From contig CAKQKA010000031.1 in the NCBI GenBank assembly GCA_934247855.1, forward strand, positions 1 to 17,212: 17,212 nucleotides of DNA, in the 5' to 3' direction. The position numbers and the translations under genes are program-made. Below, one piece after another: positions 1-6,158 of this stretch (the stretch's first letter is position 1; each line of letters opens with the position of its first letter). The notes below the pieces were generated by a model that had not been told where the DNA came from, ran no database searches, and saw only the letters and a program-made list of their open reading frames with translations. Origin of the DNA: an uncultured Clostridia bacterium (GTDB lineage: Bacteria > Bacillota > Clostridia > Christensenellales > Borkfalkiaceae).

Positions 1-551
1 CATTTTTGAAAGATTTCAAGACTTTCATATCGAAAGGCAGCGTTCTTGATTTAGCCGTTGCGACCATTATCGGCTCGGCCTTCGGGCAGATCGTATCTTC
101 GTTCACCAACGGAATCATCATGCCGATCATCGCACTTCTGTTCAAAGTCGAAGACCTTGAGAAAGCGTCGATAACTCTGCGCGCAGCCGTTATGGATGGC
201 GAAACAGTCGTAAAAGAGGCTATTGTCTGGCAATACGGCGCATTCATTCAGGCTATCGTGAATTTCCTGATTATCGCCTTCTTCTTATTTTTACTTGTAA
301 GAATTATCAGAAACATTCAGAAGAGCCTCGATTTCGACGCTCAACTCACAGCTTCCGTTCAGGCAAAGCTCGATGCCGATGAGAAACTCACCGAATTTGA
401 AGCAAAATGGCTCGCCCGCAAACAAAAGAAAGATCCCGATAACGCGCCCGCTAAAAAGCCCGCAGCCGAACCTGCTCCCGAACCGGAACCTACCGCAACC
501 GAAAAAATGCTTGCCGAAATCGTGGAGCTGCTTAAAAAAGAACAAAAATAA
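1..551 (+). CDS. mscL: Large-conductance mechanosensitive channel MscL (5' end cut by window edge)
   Basis: Homopentameric inner-membrane channel that opens under membrane tension and releases solutes during hypo-osmotic shock. The conserved N-terminal helix and TM1 are visible (FKTFISKGSVLDLAVATIIG, then FGQIVSS and IIMPII). A periplasmic loop and TM2 (FIQAIVNFLIIAFFLFLLV) follow, and the protein ends in the C-terminal helix (EKMLAEIVELLKKEQ). The reading frame runs open to the first base: TTT and TTG codons precede KDFKTF, so the TTG at 6 is probably an internal Leu and the true start lies a few codons outside the window. The visible part is already 181 residues, against about 130-150 for typical family members. 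The extra length is a charged segment plus a Pro/Glu/Ala-rich linker between TM2 and the terminal bundle. A strong terminator follows 7 bases after the stop. Family assignment is secure. Confidence 0.95.
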   Translation, partial: FLKDFKTFISKGSVLDLAVATIIGSAFGQIVSSFTNGIIMPIIALLFKVEDLEKASITLRAAVMDGETVVKEAIVWQYGAFIQAIVNFLIIAFFLFLLVRIIRNIQKSLDFDAQLTASVQAKLDADEKLTEFEAKWLARKQKKDPDNAPAKKPAAEPAPEPEPTATEKMLAEIVELLKKEQK

Positions 552-557
552 TTACTT

Positions 558-584
558 AAAAACCGCCGTACGGCGGTTTTTTTA
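558..584 (+). terminator. Rho-independent terminator of mscL
   Basis: A perfect 24-base palindrome (558-581) with AACCGCCG / CGGCGGTT arms around a GTAC centre runs into a T tract (577-583). It lies directly after the mscL stop codon. Because it is symmetrical and preceded by A residues, it could also stop transcripts coming from the other side. Confidence 0.9.
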
Positions 585-666
585 TACATTCCGCGTTTTA
601 CCGCAATAAGCACGCATTATAACCGAACATACACCTCCGCAACTCAAACAACAGACATTTCGAGGC

Positions 667-703
667 AAAAAAACCGCCGTAAGACCAAAAATCTTGCGGC
701 GGT
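667..703 (-). terminator. Rho-independent terminator of fucO
   Basis: Arms at 673-684 and 692-703 form a 12-bp stem with one G-U pair and a 7-base loop. Read on the minus strand, the stem is followed by seven T residues (A run at 667-673). It lies 46 bases beyond the fucO stop and faces the mscL terminator, as expected between convergent genes. The 80 or so bases between the two terminators show nothing else. Confidence 0.9.
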
Positions 704-748
704 CGTTTTATTTGATTTCAAATACCGCAAAGCGGCATTATCGAAGCA

Positions 749-1897
749 TTACAGCATGCTTTCGTAAAGTTTCTTGATTTCCGCAACGGAAGTTTCACGC
801 GGGTTGCCGGGACGGCAAGCGTCAGCGTAAGCGGATTCGGAGAGGAAGTCGAGATCTTCTCTCTTAACGATATTTTTAAGGTCTGTGGGAATGCCTACGT
901 CGGCAGCAAGTTTCTTAACCGCATTGACGGCGGCTTTACGAGCATCTTCGATACTCATATTCTTGGCTTCTTCAACGCCCATCGCAACGGCGATATCTCT
1001 GTACTTTTCGCCTGTAGCGGGAGCGTTATATTCCATAACTACGGGAAGAATGATAGCGTTTGCGATTCCGTGCGGCGTATCGTACAGCGCGCCGAGAGGG
1101 TGAGCCATAGAGTGAACAAGACCTAAGCCTACGTTCGAGAAGCCCATACCTGCAACGTACTGACCGAGAGCCATACCCTCACGTCCGGCGGGTTCGTTAG
1201 CTACAGCCGAACGCAGATGATCGGAAATCATCTTTATAGCGGTAATATGGAACATATCGGAAAGTTCCCACGCGCCGAGCGTGATATAACCTTCGATAGC
1301 GTGCGTGAGCGCATCCATACCGGTTGCGGCGGTAAGTCCCTTGGGCATCGAGCTCATCATATCGGGATCTACGACCGCTACTACGGGGATATCGTGAACG
1401 TCTACGCAAACCATCTTTCTGTCCTTTTCGGCGTCGGTAATAACATAGTTAATGGTAACTTCGGCAGCGGTGCCCGCAGTCGTCGGAACGGCGATGATAG
1501 GTACGCATTTATTCTTAGTGGGGGCAACGCCTTCGAGCGAACGTATGTCGGCAAATTCGGGGTTGGCTACAACGATACCGATGGCTTTCGACGTATCGAT
1601 AGAAGAACCGCCGCCGACGGCAACAAGGCAATCCGCGCCGCTCTTTTTGAACGCGGCAACGCCCGTCTGAACGTTTTCGATAGTAGGATTGGGTTTAATG
1701 TTCGAATACACCTCGTAAACGATACCCGCGTTGTCGAGAACGTCGAGTACTTTCTTGGTAACGTTGAACTTAATCAGGTCGGGATCCGAGCATACGAATG
1801 CTTTTTTAAATCCGCGCGCTTTGATTTCGGTTGCGATCTCGCCGATCGCGCCTTTTCCATGGTAACTTGTTTCGTTAAGAACAAATCTTTTTGCCAT
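749..1897 (-). CDS. fucO: Iron-containing alcohol dehydrogenase, lactaldehyde reductase / 1,2-propanediol oxidoreductase (FucO type)
   Basis: A 382-residue group III Fe-dependent dehydrogenase that would interconvert L-lactaldehyde and (S)-1,2-propanediol with NAD(H), typically as the redox sink of anaerobic fucose or rhamnose fermentation. From memory it resembles E. coli FucO along its whole length (RFVLNET start, PNPT, EFADIRSLEG, AVPTTAGTAAEVTINYVIT, ATGMDALTHAIEGYIT, GLVHSMAHPLGALYDTPHG). The NAD-binding GGGS is at residues 95-98. The likely metal ligands are all present: Asp195, His199, His262 and His276. A GGGAG ribosome binding site lies about 7 bases before the ATG. No fucose or rhamnose pathway genes are nearby, so the substrate remains inferred; a general 1,3-propanediol or butanol dehydrogenase role is the alternative. 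It has its own promoter, a long structured leader and a terminator, so it appears monocistronic. Confidence 0.93.
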   Translation of the reverse strand: MAKRFVLNETSYHGKGAIGEIATEIKARGFKKAFVCSDPDLIKFNVTKKVLDVLDNAGIVYEVYSNIKPNPTIENVQTGVAAFKKSGADCLVAVGGGSSIDTSKAIGIVVANPEFADIRSLEGVAPTKNKCVPIIAVPTTAGTAAEVTINYVITDAEKDRKMVCVDVHDIPVVAVVDPDMMSSMPKGLTAATGMDALTHAIEGYITLGAWELSDMFHITAIKMISDHLRSAVANEPAGREGMALGQYVAGMGFSNVGLGLVHSMAHPLGALYDTPHGIANAIILPVVMEYNAPATGEKYRDIAVAMGVEEAKNMSIEDARKAAVNAVKKLAADVGIPTDLKNIVKREDLDFLSESAYADACRPGNPRETSVAEIKKLYESML

Positions 1898-1924
1898 TTT
1901 TCTACTCCCAAAATTTATATTTTT

Positions 1925-2007
1925 AATTTGTCGTACCCGATAGGTATTGCCATTCGACGGGTTTATTATACACTACGCATAATCATCACCCGCCGGAACG
2001 ACAAATT
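1925..2007 (-). promoter_or_regulatory. Candidate structured 5' leader RNA of fucO (unrecognised, riboswitch-like)
   Basis: In the fucO 5' UTR, read on the minus strand, three helices nest. P1 is a perfect 10-bp pairing of 1998-2007 with 1925-1934 (AATTTGTCGT / ACGACAAATT). P2 is 8 bp with one G-U pair, 1988-1995 with 1955-1962. P3 is 7 bp with one G-U pair, 1977-1983 with 1965-1971, closed by a 5-base loop. A 20-base strand (1935-1954) separates P2 from the 3' side of P1 and can form a small UACC/GGUA hairpin, which would make a three-way junction. The ribosome binding site (1905-1909) lies 16 bases past P1. I do not recognise a known riboswitch consensus. No terminator hairpin follows, so any control would act on translation or RNA stability. 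The pairings are seen; the regulatory role is inferred. Confidence 0.5.
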
Positions 2008-2058
2008 TCTTCGGCACTTTTTCGCCGAGGCTTAAAGCCTCTTCGCCTTTTCGCTTAG

Positions 2059-2087
2059 ATTATACCCTATCTTTTTGCAAAAATCAA
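2059..2087 (-). promoter_or_regulatory. Sigma-A type promoter of fucO
   Basis: On the minus strand, TTGATT (2082-2087) and TATAAT (2059-2064) are separated by exactly 17 bases. Transcription would begin near 2052, giving a leader of about 155 nt before the fucO ATG. A small hairpin (GAGGCT / AGCCTC, 2027-2041) lies just downstream of the predicted start site. The promoter sits in the gap behind clpB, where I see no convincing clpB terminator, so some read-through from clpB is possible. Confidence 0.75.
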
Positions 2088-2152
2088 GTGCTTAGTAATT
2101 TTTATATCGACATTTTTATCGAAACAACTCGCGTTATGCCGCTCACAGGCAA

Positions 2153-4738
2153 TTACGCCTTTCTTACGGCAATCTCGCCGTTTACCACGTCGACCACGAG
2201 CGAATCGCCCTCTTTAAAGTCGCCGCCGAGAATGGCTTTCGCCACCTGAACTTCTACCGTGCTTTCGATAAATCTCTTAAGCGGACGCGCACCGAATACG
2301 ACGTCGTAACCGCCTTCGATAATCTTGTCTTTAGCGGCTTCGGTTACGGAAAGTTTAAGCTGCTGTTTGCCGAGTCGTTTGCCGAGCCTTGCAAGGAACA
2401 AATCGACAATCTTGCCGACGCTCGTCTTATCGAGCGGGGTAAAGGTAACTATGTCGTCCAGCCTGTTTAAAAACTCAGGACGGAAAGTCTGTTTCAGCAG
2501 CGCGTTGATCTTATCCTTAGATTCTGCCGTAACCGCGCCGTGCGCCGCAACGTCGTCGAGAATATAACTGCTGCCGAGGTTGCTCGTCAATATGATAATG
2601 GTATTTTTAAAGTTTACCGTACGCCCCTGACCGTCGGTAATTCTGCCGTCGTCAAGCACGGAAAGCAATACGTTGAACACGTCCGGGTGCGCTTTTTCGA
2701 TTTCATCGAACAGCACGACCGAGTAAGGTTTACGCCTTACCGCCTCGGTAAGCTGACCGCCTTCATCGTAACCGACGTATCCCGGAGGCGCGCCGATAAG
2801 ACGCGACACGGAGAATTTCTCCATGTACTCCGACATATCGATTCTGACAATATTTCTCTCATCGTCGAACAGATATTCGGCAAGAGTTTTCGCAAGTTCG
2901 GTTTTACCTACGCCCGTAGGACCTAAGAACAGGAACGAACCTATAGGTCTGTTTTCGTCGGATATGCCCGCACGCGAACGCAGAATCGCTTCCGCAACGC
3001 TTTCGACGGCTTCGTCCTGACCGATAACCCTTTCGTGCAGTTTGTCGCCGAGTTTAAGAAGTTTTTGCTTTTCGCTCTCCATAAGTTTGGTTACCGGAAT
3101 CGACGTCCATTTGGAAACGATCTGAGCGATCTCGTCAGCGGTAACCTCGTTACGCAGCAAATGCTCGTCAGTTCCGCTTTCGGTCTTTTTCTCTTCGTCT
3201 TCGAGCTTTTTCTTAAGCGCGGGCAATTCGCTGTATTGCAGTTTTGCCGCACGTTCGTAATCGCCGCGGCGTTTTGCAGATTCGATCTCGTAATTCATCT
3301 TGTCGATTTCTTCTTTGACCGATTTCACGCCGTTAATCTCTTTTTTCTCGTTTTCCCAACGAGTTTTGAGTTCGCTGAACGCAGAGCGTTTTTCGGCAAG
3401 TTCCTTACGCACGCTTTCAAGCCTGCTTTGCGACAACTTATCGGTTTCCTTAGACAGCGCAAGTTCTTCCATTTGCAGCTGAATAATTCTACGCGAGATG
3501 ACGTCCATTTCGGTAGGCATACTGTCTATCTCGGTTCTGAGCATAGCGCACGCCTCGTCCACAAGGTCTATGGCTTTATCCGGCAAAAACCTGTCGGTAA
3601 TGTACCTGTCCGAAAGAGTTGCCGCAGCCACGAGCGCGTTATCGTGTATGCGAACGCCGTGGAATATCTCGTAACGCTCTTTAAGCCCTCTTAAAATAGT
3701 TATCGTATCTTCAACCGTAGGCTGATCGACGGTAACCGGCTGGAACCTACGTTCGAGCGCAGGATCTTTTTCTATATATTTCGTATATTCGTCCAAAGTG
3801 GTTGCGCCTATGCAATGCAGCTCGCCGCGCGCAAGCATAGGTTTAAGCAGGTTGCCTGCATCCATACTGCCCTCGGTTTTGCCCGCGCCGACTATGGTGT
3901 GCAACTCATCGATAAAGAGCAACATCCTGCCTTCTTGCTTTTTGACCTCGTTAAGCACCGCTTTAAGACGCTCCTCGAATTCGCCGCGGTATTTTGCGCC
4001 CGCTATCAGCGAGCCCATATCGAGCGCGAAGATATGTTTGTTCTTCAAACCTTCGGGCACGTCGCCGTCTACTATTCTCTTTGCAAGACCTTCGACTATA
4101 GCCGTTTTACCTACGCCCGGTTCGCCTATCAGCACAGGGTTGTTCTTGGTCTTACGCGACAATATTCTTATAACGTTACGAATCTCTTCGTCACGTCCGA
4201 TGACGGGGTCGAGTTTACCGCTCTTTGCACGCTCCACAAGGTCGTCGCCGAATTTTTTAAGCGCATCGTAAGTATCCTCGGGGTTATCCGCGGTATTCGG
4301 CGCGGTCTTGACTTTGTTAAGTTCGCTTGTGAAATTACGCTCGCTTATTCCGTAACCCGAAAACAGTCTGCGCAAAAATTCCGACGGATTTTTAAGCATT
4401 GCCGTGAACAAATGCTCTACTCCGATAAAACCGTCGCCGTTATCCTTGGCAAGTTTTTCGGCAACGGCAAGAACCTTTGCAAGCTCGTTTCCTATATATA
4501 CGTTCGCGCCCGAACCGGACACCTGCGGCAAACCGTCAACGTACCTTTCGACTTCTTTTTTAAGCCCCTGCACGTCTACCGACATTTTCTTCAAAAGTTC
4601 GCCTATAAGCCCGTTATCGGCAAGTAAGGCGCAAAGCAGGTGCTCCTCTTTTATCTCCTGATGATTTTCGGCAAGAGCGTTATTTTGCGCTTCTTGCAAT
4701 GCAGAAAGTGCTTTCTGTGTATATTTTTCTTCGTTCAT
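2153..4738 (-). CDS. clpB: ATP-dependent disaggregase ClpB
   Basis: Hexameric cytoplasmic AAA+ chaperone that threads aggregated proteins through its pore together with the DnaK system. With the ATG at 4738 the protein has 861 residues, the usual ClpB length. Parts in order: Clp N-domain (about 1-145); AAA-1 with Walker A GEPGVGKT (205-212), Walker B LLFIDE (273-278) and pore loop GAKYRGEFE; a coiled-coil middle domain (about 400-525), which separates ClpB from ClpC/ClpA; AAA-2 with Walker A GPTGVGKT (606-613), Walker B VVLFDE (674-679) and pore loop GYVGYDEGG. No ClpP-binding loop was noticed. The start at 4738 is chosen over the in-frame upstream codon at 4837 because MNEEKYTQKAL is the family N-terminus and a strong GGAGGGAG site (4744-4751) precedes it. 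Expression is probably heat-induced through HrcA (see the operators upstream). Confidence 0.97.
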   Translation of the reverse strand: MNEEKYTQKALSALQEAQNNALAENHQEIKEEHLLCALLADNGLIGELLKKMSVDVQGLKKEVERYVDGLPQVSGSGANVYIGNELAKVLAVAEKLAKDNGDGFIGVEHLFTAMLKNPSEFLRRLFSGYGISERNFTSELNKVKTAPNTADNPEDTYDALKKFGDDLVERAKSGKLDPVIGRDEEIRNVIRILSRKTKNNPVLIGEPGVGKTAIVEGLAKRIVDGDVPEGLKNKHIFALDMGSLIAGAKYRGEFEERLKAVLNEVKKQEGRMLLFIDELHTIVGAGKTEGSMDAGNLLKPMLARGELHCIGATTLDEYTKYIEKDPALERRFQPVTVDQPTVEDTITILRGLKERYEIFHGVRIHDNALVAAATLSDRYITDRFLPDKAIDLVDEACAMLRTEIDSMPTEMDVISRRIIQLQMEELALSKETDKLSQSRLESVRKELAEKRSAFSELKTRWENEKKEINGVKSVKEEIDKMNYEIESAKRRGDYERAAKLQYSELPALKKKLEDEEKKTESGTDEHLLRNEVTADEIAQIVSKWTSIPVTKLMESEKQKLLKLGDKLHERVIGQDEAVESVAEAILRSRAGISDENRPIGSFLFLGPTGVGKTELAKTLAEYLFDDERNIVRIDMSEYMEKFSVSRLIGAPPGYVGYDEGGQLTEAVRRKPYSVVLFDEIEKAHPDVFNVLLSVLDDGRITDGQGRTVNFKNTIIILTSNLGSSYILDDVAAHGAVTAESKDKINALLKQTFRPEFLNRLDDIVTFTPLDKTSVGKIVDLFLARLGKRLGKQQLKLSVTEAAKDKIIEGGYDVVFGARPLKRFIESTVEVQVAKAILGGDFKEGDSLVVDVVNGEIAVRKA

Positions 4739-4840
4739 AAATGCTCCCTCCTCAATGCCGACCAAGAACGATACTTTTTGCTTCATCCTTGCCCGACATA
4801 TATTTTTTATGTTTATAGCCGTCTTTAAACATATCATGCA

Positions 4841-4867
4841 TTAGCACTCAATACAGTTGTGTGTTAG
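4841..4867 (-). promoter_or_regulatory. Degenerate second CIRCE half-operator
   Basis: A perfect TTAGCACTC half-site (4841-4849) is followed after 9 bases by GTGTGTTAG, which matches the partner half-site GAGTGCTAA at 6 of 9 positions. Its right arm overlaps the left arm of the better CIRCE at 4864-4890. It may be a weak auxiliary HrcA site in the clpB leader or the remnant of a duplication. Confidence 0.45.
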
Positions 4868-4890
4868 CACTCCTTCTTAAAGACTGCTAA
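4864..4890 (-). promoter_or_regulatory. CIRCE operator (HrcA binding site) of clpB
   Basis: TTAGCACTC-N9-GACTGCTAA matches the CIRCE consensus TTAGCACTC-N9-GAGTGCTAA with a single mismatch. It begins one base downstream of the clpB -10 box and covers the predicted transcription start (about 4885), the standard position for HrcA repression that is relieved by heat shock. This places clpB under HrcA control; no CtsR-type heptad repeat was seen. Confidence 0.9.
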
Positions 4891-4891
4891 C

Positions 4892-4920
4892 ATTATAATC
4901 CACGCAAGATCGTTTGTCAA
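4892..4920 (-). promoter_or_regulatory. Consensus sigma-A promoter of clpB
   Basis: On the minus strand TTGACA (4915-4920) and TATAAT (4892-4897) are both perfect consensus boxes separated by exactly 17 bases. The leader from the predicted start to the ATG is about 147 nt. A perfect promoter held down by an overlapping operator is typical of a heat-shock gene. Confidence 0.9.
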
Positions 4921-4963
4921 GTATTTTATGCAAAAATATTTCAGGAATTTTTTATCGGGCGAA

Positions 4964-5019
4964 AGCGCAAAAAAAATGCGGGGTGAAGCGTATAAAAAGC
5001 GCAAAAAAAAATGCGGGGT
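4964..5019. repeat. Imperfect tandem duplication, AGCGC-A(8-9)-TGCGGGGT
   Basis: The unit AGCGC, A8, TGCGGGGT at 4964-4984 recurs at 4998-5019 with one extra A, giving a period of about 34 bases. On the minus strand each copy reads ACCCCGCA followed by a T run, which is the 3' half of a terminator. Only the right copy has its complementary GCGGGG arm close by (5034-5039), so the left copy looks like a duplicated terminator tail. Confidence 0.8.
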
Positions 5020-5039
5020 AAAACCATAACTTCCCCCGC
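5003..5039 (-). terminator. Rho-independent terminator, minus strand
   Basis: Minus-strand GCGGGG (5034-5039) pairs with CCCCGC (5013-5018), followed by A and nine T residues (5003-5011). A second small hairpin (GCCGC / GCGGC, 5042-5056) precedes it. It lies about 275 bases beyond the stop of the gene ending at 5316, so it ends either a long 3' UTR or an unseen small RNA. It also insulates clpB from upstream transcription. Confidence 0.7.
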
Positions 5040-5040
5040 G

Positions 5041-5259
5041 AGCCGCATAAAGCGGCAAGTTTTTACCTTTGAAAGAGATAAAATTTCAATTTTCTGATTC
5101 CTTGACATCTATCGTTAACCAAAACATATAAACAAAAGAATAACGGAAAACGCAAACGTATAAACAAAACCATAAAACAAAACGATTTTTGTTCTTCCCC
5201 GCCGTTTCCTTGCCGGAAAGGCAATTCCGTCGCGCGGGATCAGAATCTTCAAAGGACGG
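5041..5259. other. A-rich intergenic stretch without a recognisable gene
   Basis: No credible open reading frame is present. It holds several short hairpins: TTGCC-GGAAA-GGCAA near 5212-5226 and AACAAAA / TTTTGTT at 5176-5193. The A-rich decamer ATAAACAAAA occurs twice. TTGACA on the plus strand (5102-5107) has only a poorly spaced TATAAA behind it. The stretch lies between two minus-strand terminators, which leaves room for a small RNA, but no good promoter for one was found. Confidence 0.4.
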
Positions 5260-5285
5260 AAAAAATCAACGGCAAAAAATTGCCG
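5260..5285 (-). terminator. Probable terminator of the gene at 5316-5819
   Basis: On the minus strand CGGCAA-TTTT-TTGCCG (5270-5285) forms a 6-bp stem with a 4-base loop. It is followed within a few bases by six T residues (5260-5265). It lies 30 bases past the stop codon. A 7-bp hairpin AATCGAC / GTCGATT also brackets the stop codon itself. Confidence 0.55.
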
Positions 5286-5315
5286 AGATTTAGCTGATAA
5301 TAGCCGACAATCGAC

Positions 5316-5819
5316 TTATAGGTCGATTTCCAGCGTTGCGGTAGAGTTGATAAGGTCAAGCGCGGTCTGCGCTTTGGATAACAAATCTTCAACACTTTTA
5401 TACTCTTTTTCCGCATCCGTAAGTTCGTAGTTTAAGTATCTGTAATCGATAACGCCCGAGCGCACGCTTGATTGTTCGCGCGTTTTGGCGAGCTTGGATT
5501 TCATAATGCCGAGCTTACGTTTTCTTAAAGAAAGTTGCGGAATGTAAACGAGCATTTCGTCGATAGTCATGCCGAATCCGGGAACAACCGTGGTACTGTT
5601 GAACACGTTGAGCGCGTGCTTGACCGTTCTTATTTTCTTTTCAAGTTCGTTAAGTTTAGCCTGCGTCTCGGCAAAATTATAACTCGGTCTGACGCTTTCT
5701 ATATCCTCGCCCACTGCGGCTACAAACTCCGCGCTTTTGTCCTGCATTTCGCTGACCGAGGTTAACTCGTCGCTCAGACTTCTTAATATTTTAGCCGCTT
5801 CGGCAGATGTGTATTTCAT
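5316..5819 (-). CDS. Small helical protein, resembles the DIP1984 / septicolysin-like (DUF6847-type) family
   Basis: A 167-residue, charged, mostly helical protein with no signal peptide, membrane segment or catalytic motif that I can identify. Its layout is an N-terminal helix pair with a coiled-coil stretch (AETQAKLNELEKKIRTVKHA, about residues 51-70), an Asn-Ser-Thr-Thr turn, a conserved-looking MTIDEML segment, further helices, then YRYLNYE and a terminal helix ending in LDLINSTATLEIDL. This order (helix, N-x-T-T, T-x-x-E-x-L, long helices, terminal aLDxIN) recalls DIP1984-family proteins, whose function is uncertain. The assignment is from memory and tentative. A GGAGG site (5827-5831) and a strong promoter support translation from the ATG at 5819. 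It is probably monocistronic. Confidence 0.75.
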   Translation of the reverse strand: MKYTSAEAAKILRSLSDELTSVSEMQDKSAEFVAAVGEDIESVRPSYNFAETQAKLNELEKKIRTVKHALNVFNSTTVVPGFGMTIDEMLVYIPQLSLRKRKLGIMKSKLAKTREQSSVRSGVIDYRYLNYELTDAEKEYKSVEDLLSKAQTALDLINSTATLEIDL

Positions 5820-5853
5820 TATATTTCCTCCGCATTTTTAGTATTGCAGAATT

Positions 5854-5882
5854 ATTGTATCACAACGCAAAAAGATTGTCAA
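5854..5882 (-). promoter_or_regulatory. Sigma-A promoter of the DIP1984-like gene
   Basis: Minus-strand TTGACA (5877-5882) and TACAAT (5854-5859) are separated by exactly 17 bases. The predicted start is near 5847, giving a short leader with the GGAGG site. Confidence 0.85.
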
Positions 5883-5962
5883 TAGCTTGTTTGCACCTAC
5901 TTTATTTTTATATAGAGCCACAATCAATCGCCCAAAAAACGGCTCAAATCGGGCTAATTGAA

Positions 5963-5979
5963 CATTCGTCAGACGAATG
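5963..5979. repeat. Palindrome CATTCGTC-A-GACGAATG
   Basis: A perfect 8-bp inverted repeat around a single central base, followed by a T-rich stretch. It lies in the divergent region between the DIP1984-like gene and topB, about 160 bases before topB. It could be a regulator operator or a weak hairpin terminator; no gene on the plus strand ends just before it, so an operator is somewhat more likely. Confidence 0.5.
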
Positions 5980-6098
5980 AGTTTCCTTTTTTACTAAAAA
6001 GCAATAGTTACACAGCCGACTTTCAGGCGGTTAGTTTTTCGCCGTTCCGAATTATTACATTTTTATCTTTTTCGTCGGTTCTTAACAAAAAAATCGTG

Positions 6099-6112
6099 CG
6101 TTTGCGCAAACG
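6099..6112. repeat. Palindrome CGTTTGCGCAAACG just upstream of the topB promoter
   Basis: A perfect 14-base palindrome ending 11 bases before the topB -35 box. The position suits an operator or activator site, but it may also be a short hairpin followed by a T-rich run (TTTTATTTTT). Confidence 0.45.
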
Positions 6113-6123
6113 GCGTTTTATTT

Positions 6124-6152
6124 TTGACTTACAAAACAAAAAGCGTTATAAT
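6124..6152 (+). promoter_or_regulatory. Sigma-A promoter of topB, placing the start of transcription at the start codon
   Basis: TTGACT (6124-6129) and TATAAT (6147-6152) are separated by exactly 17 bases. Only six bases lie between the -10 box and the topB ATG at 6159, so transcription should start at or within a base or two of the ATG. No Shine-Dalgarno sequence is present. Confidence 0.75.
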
Positions 6153-6158
6153 GAATTT

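Noticed and set aside
1965..1970. Second TATAAT on the minus strand, closer to fucO
   Set aside because: There is no -35-like hexamer at 16-18 bases, and the bases form one arm of helix P3 in the leader; the promoter at 2059-2087 is far better.
1217..2035. 272-codon plus-strand frame over fucO and its leader
   Set aside because: It is antisense to conserved FucO sequence, has a composition unlike a real protein and lacks a translation signal.
2101..2152. Possible terminator of clpB
   Set aside because: Only short imperfect hairpins interrupted by mismatches were found, with no T run directly after a stem.
4739..4837. Upstream in-frame extension of ClpB
   Set aside because: The 33 extra residues lie in the clpB leader, before the GGAGGGAG site, and do not resemble any ClpB N-terminus.
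4864..5058. 64-codon minus-strand frame
   Set aside because: It overlaps the clpB promoter, the CIRCE and the terminator repeats, and has no ribosome binding site.
5102..5132. TTGACA on the plus strand with TATAAA behind it
   Set aside because: The spacing is 19 bases and no plus-strand gene or terminator follows within reach.
5958..6158. Upstream in-frame extension of TopB
   Set aside because: It covers the topB promoter and a palindrome, and the protein family begins at MIAIIAEKPS.
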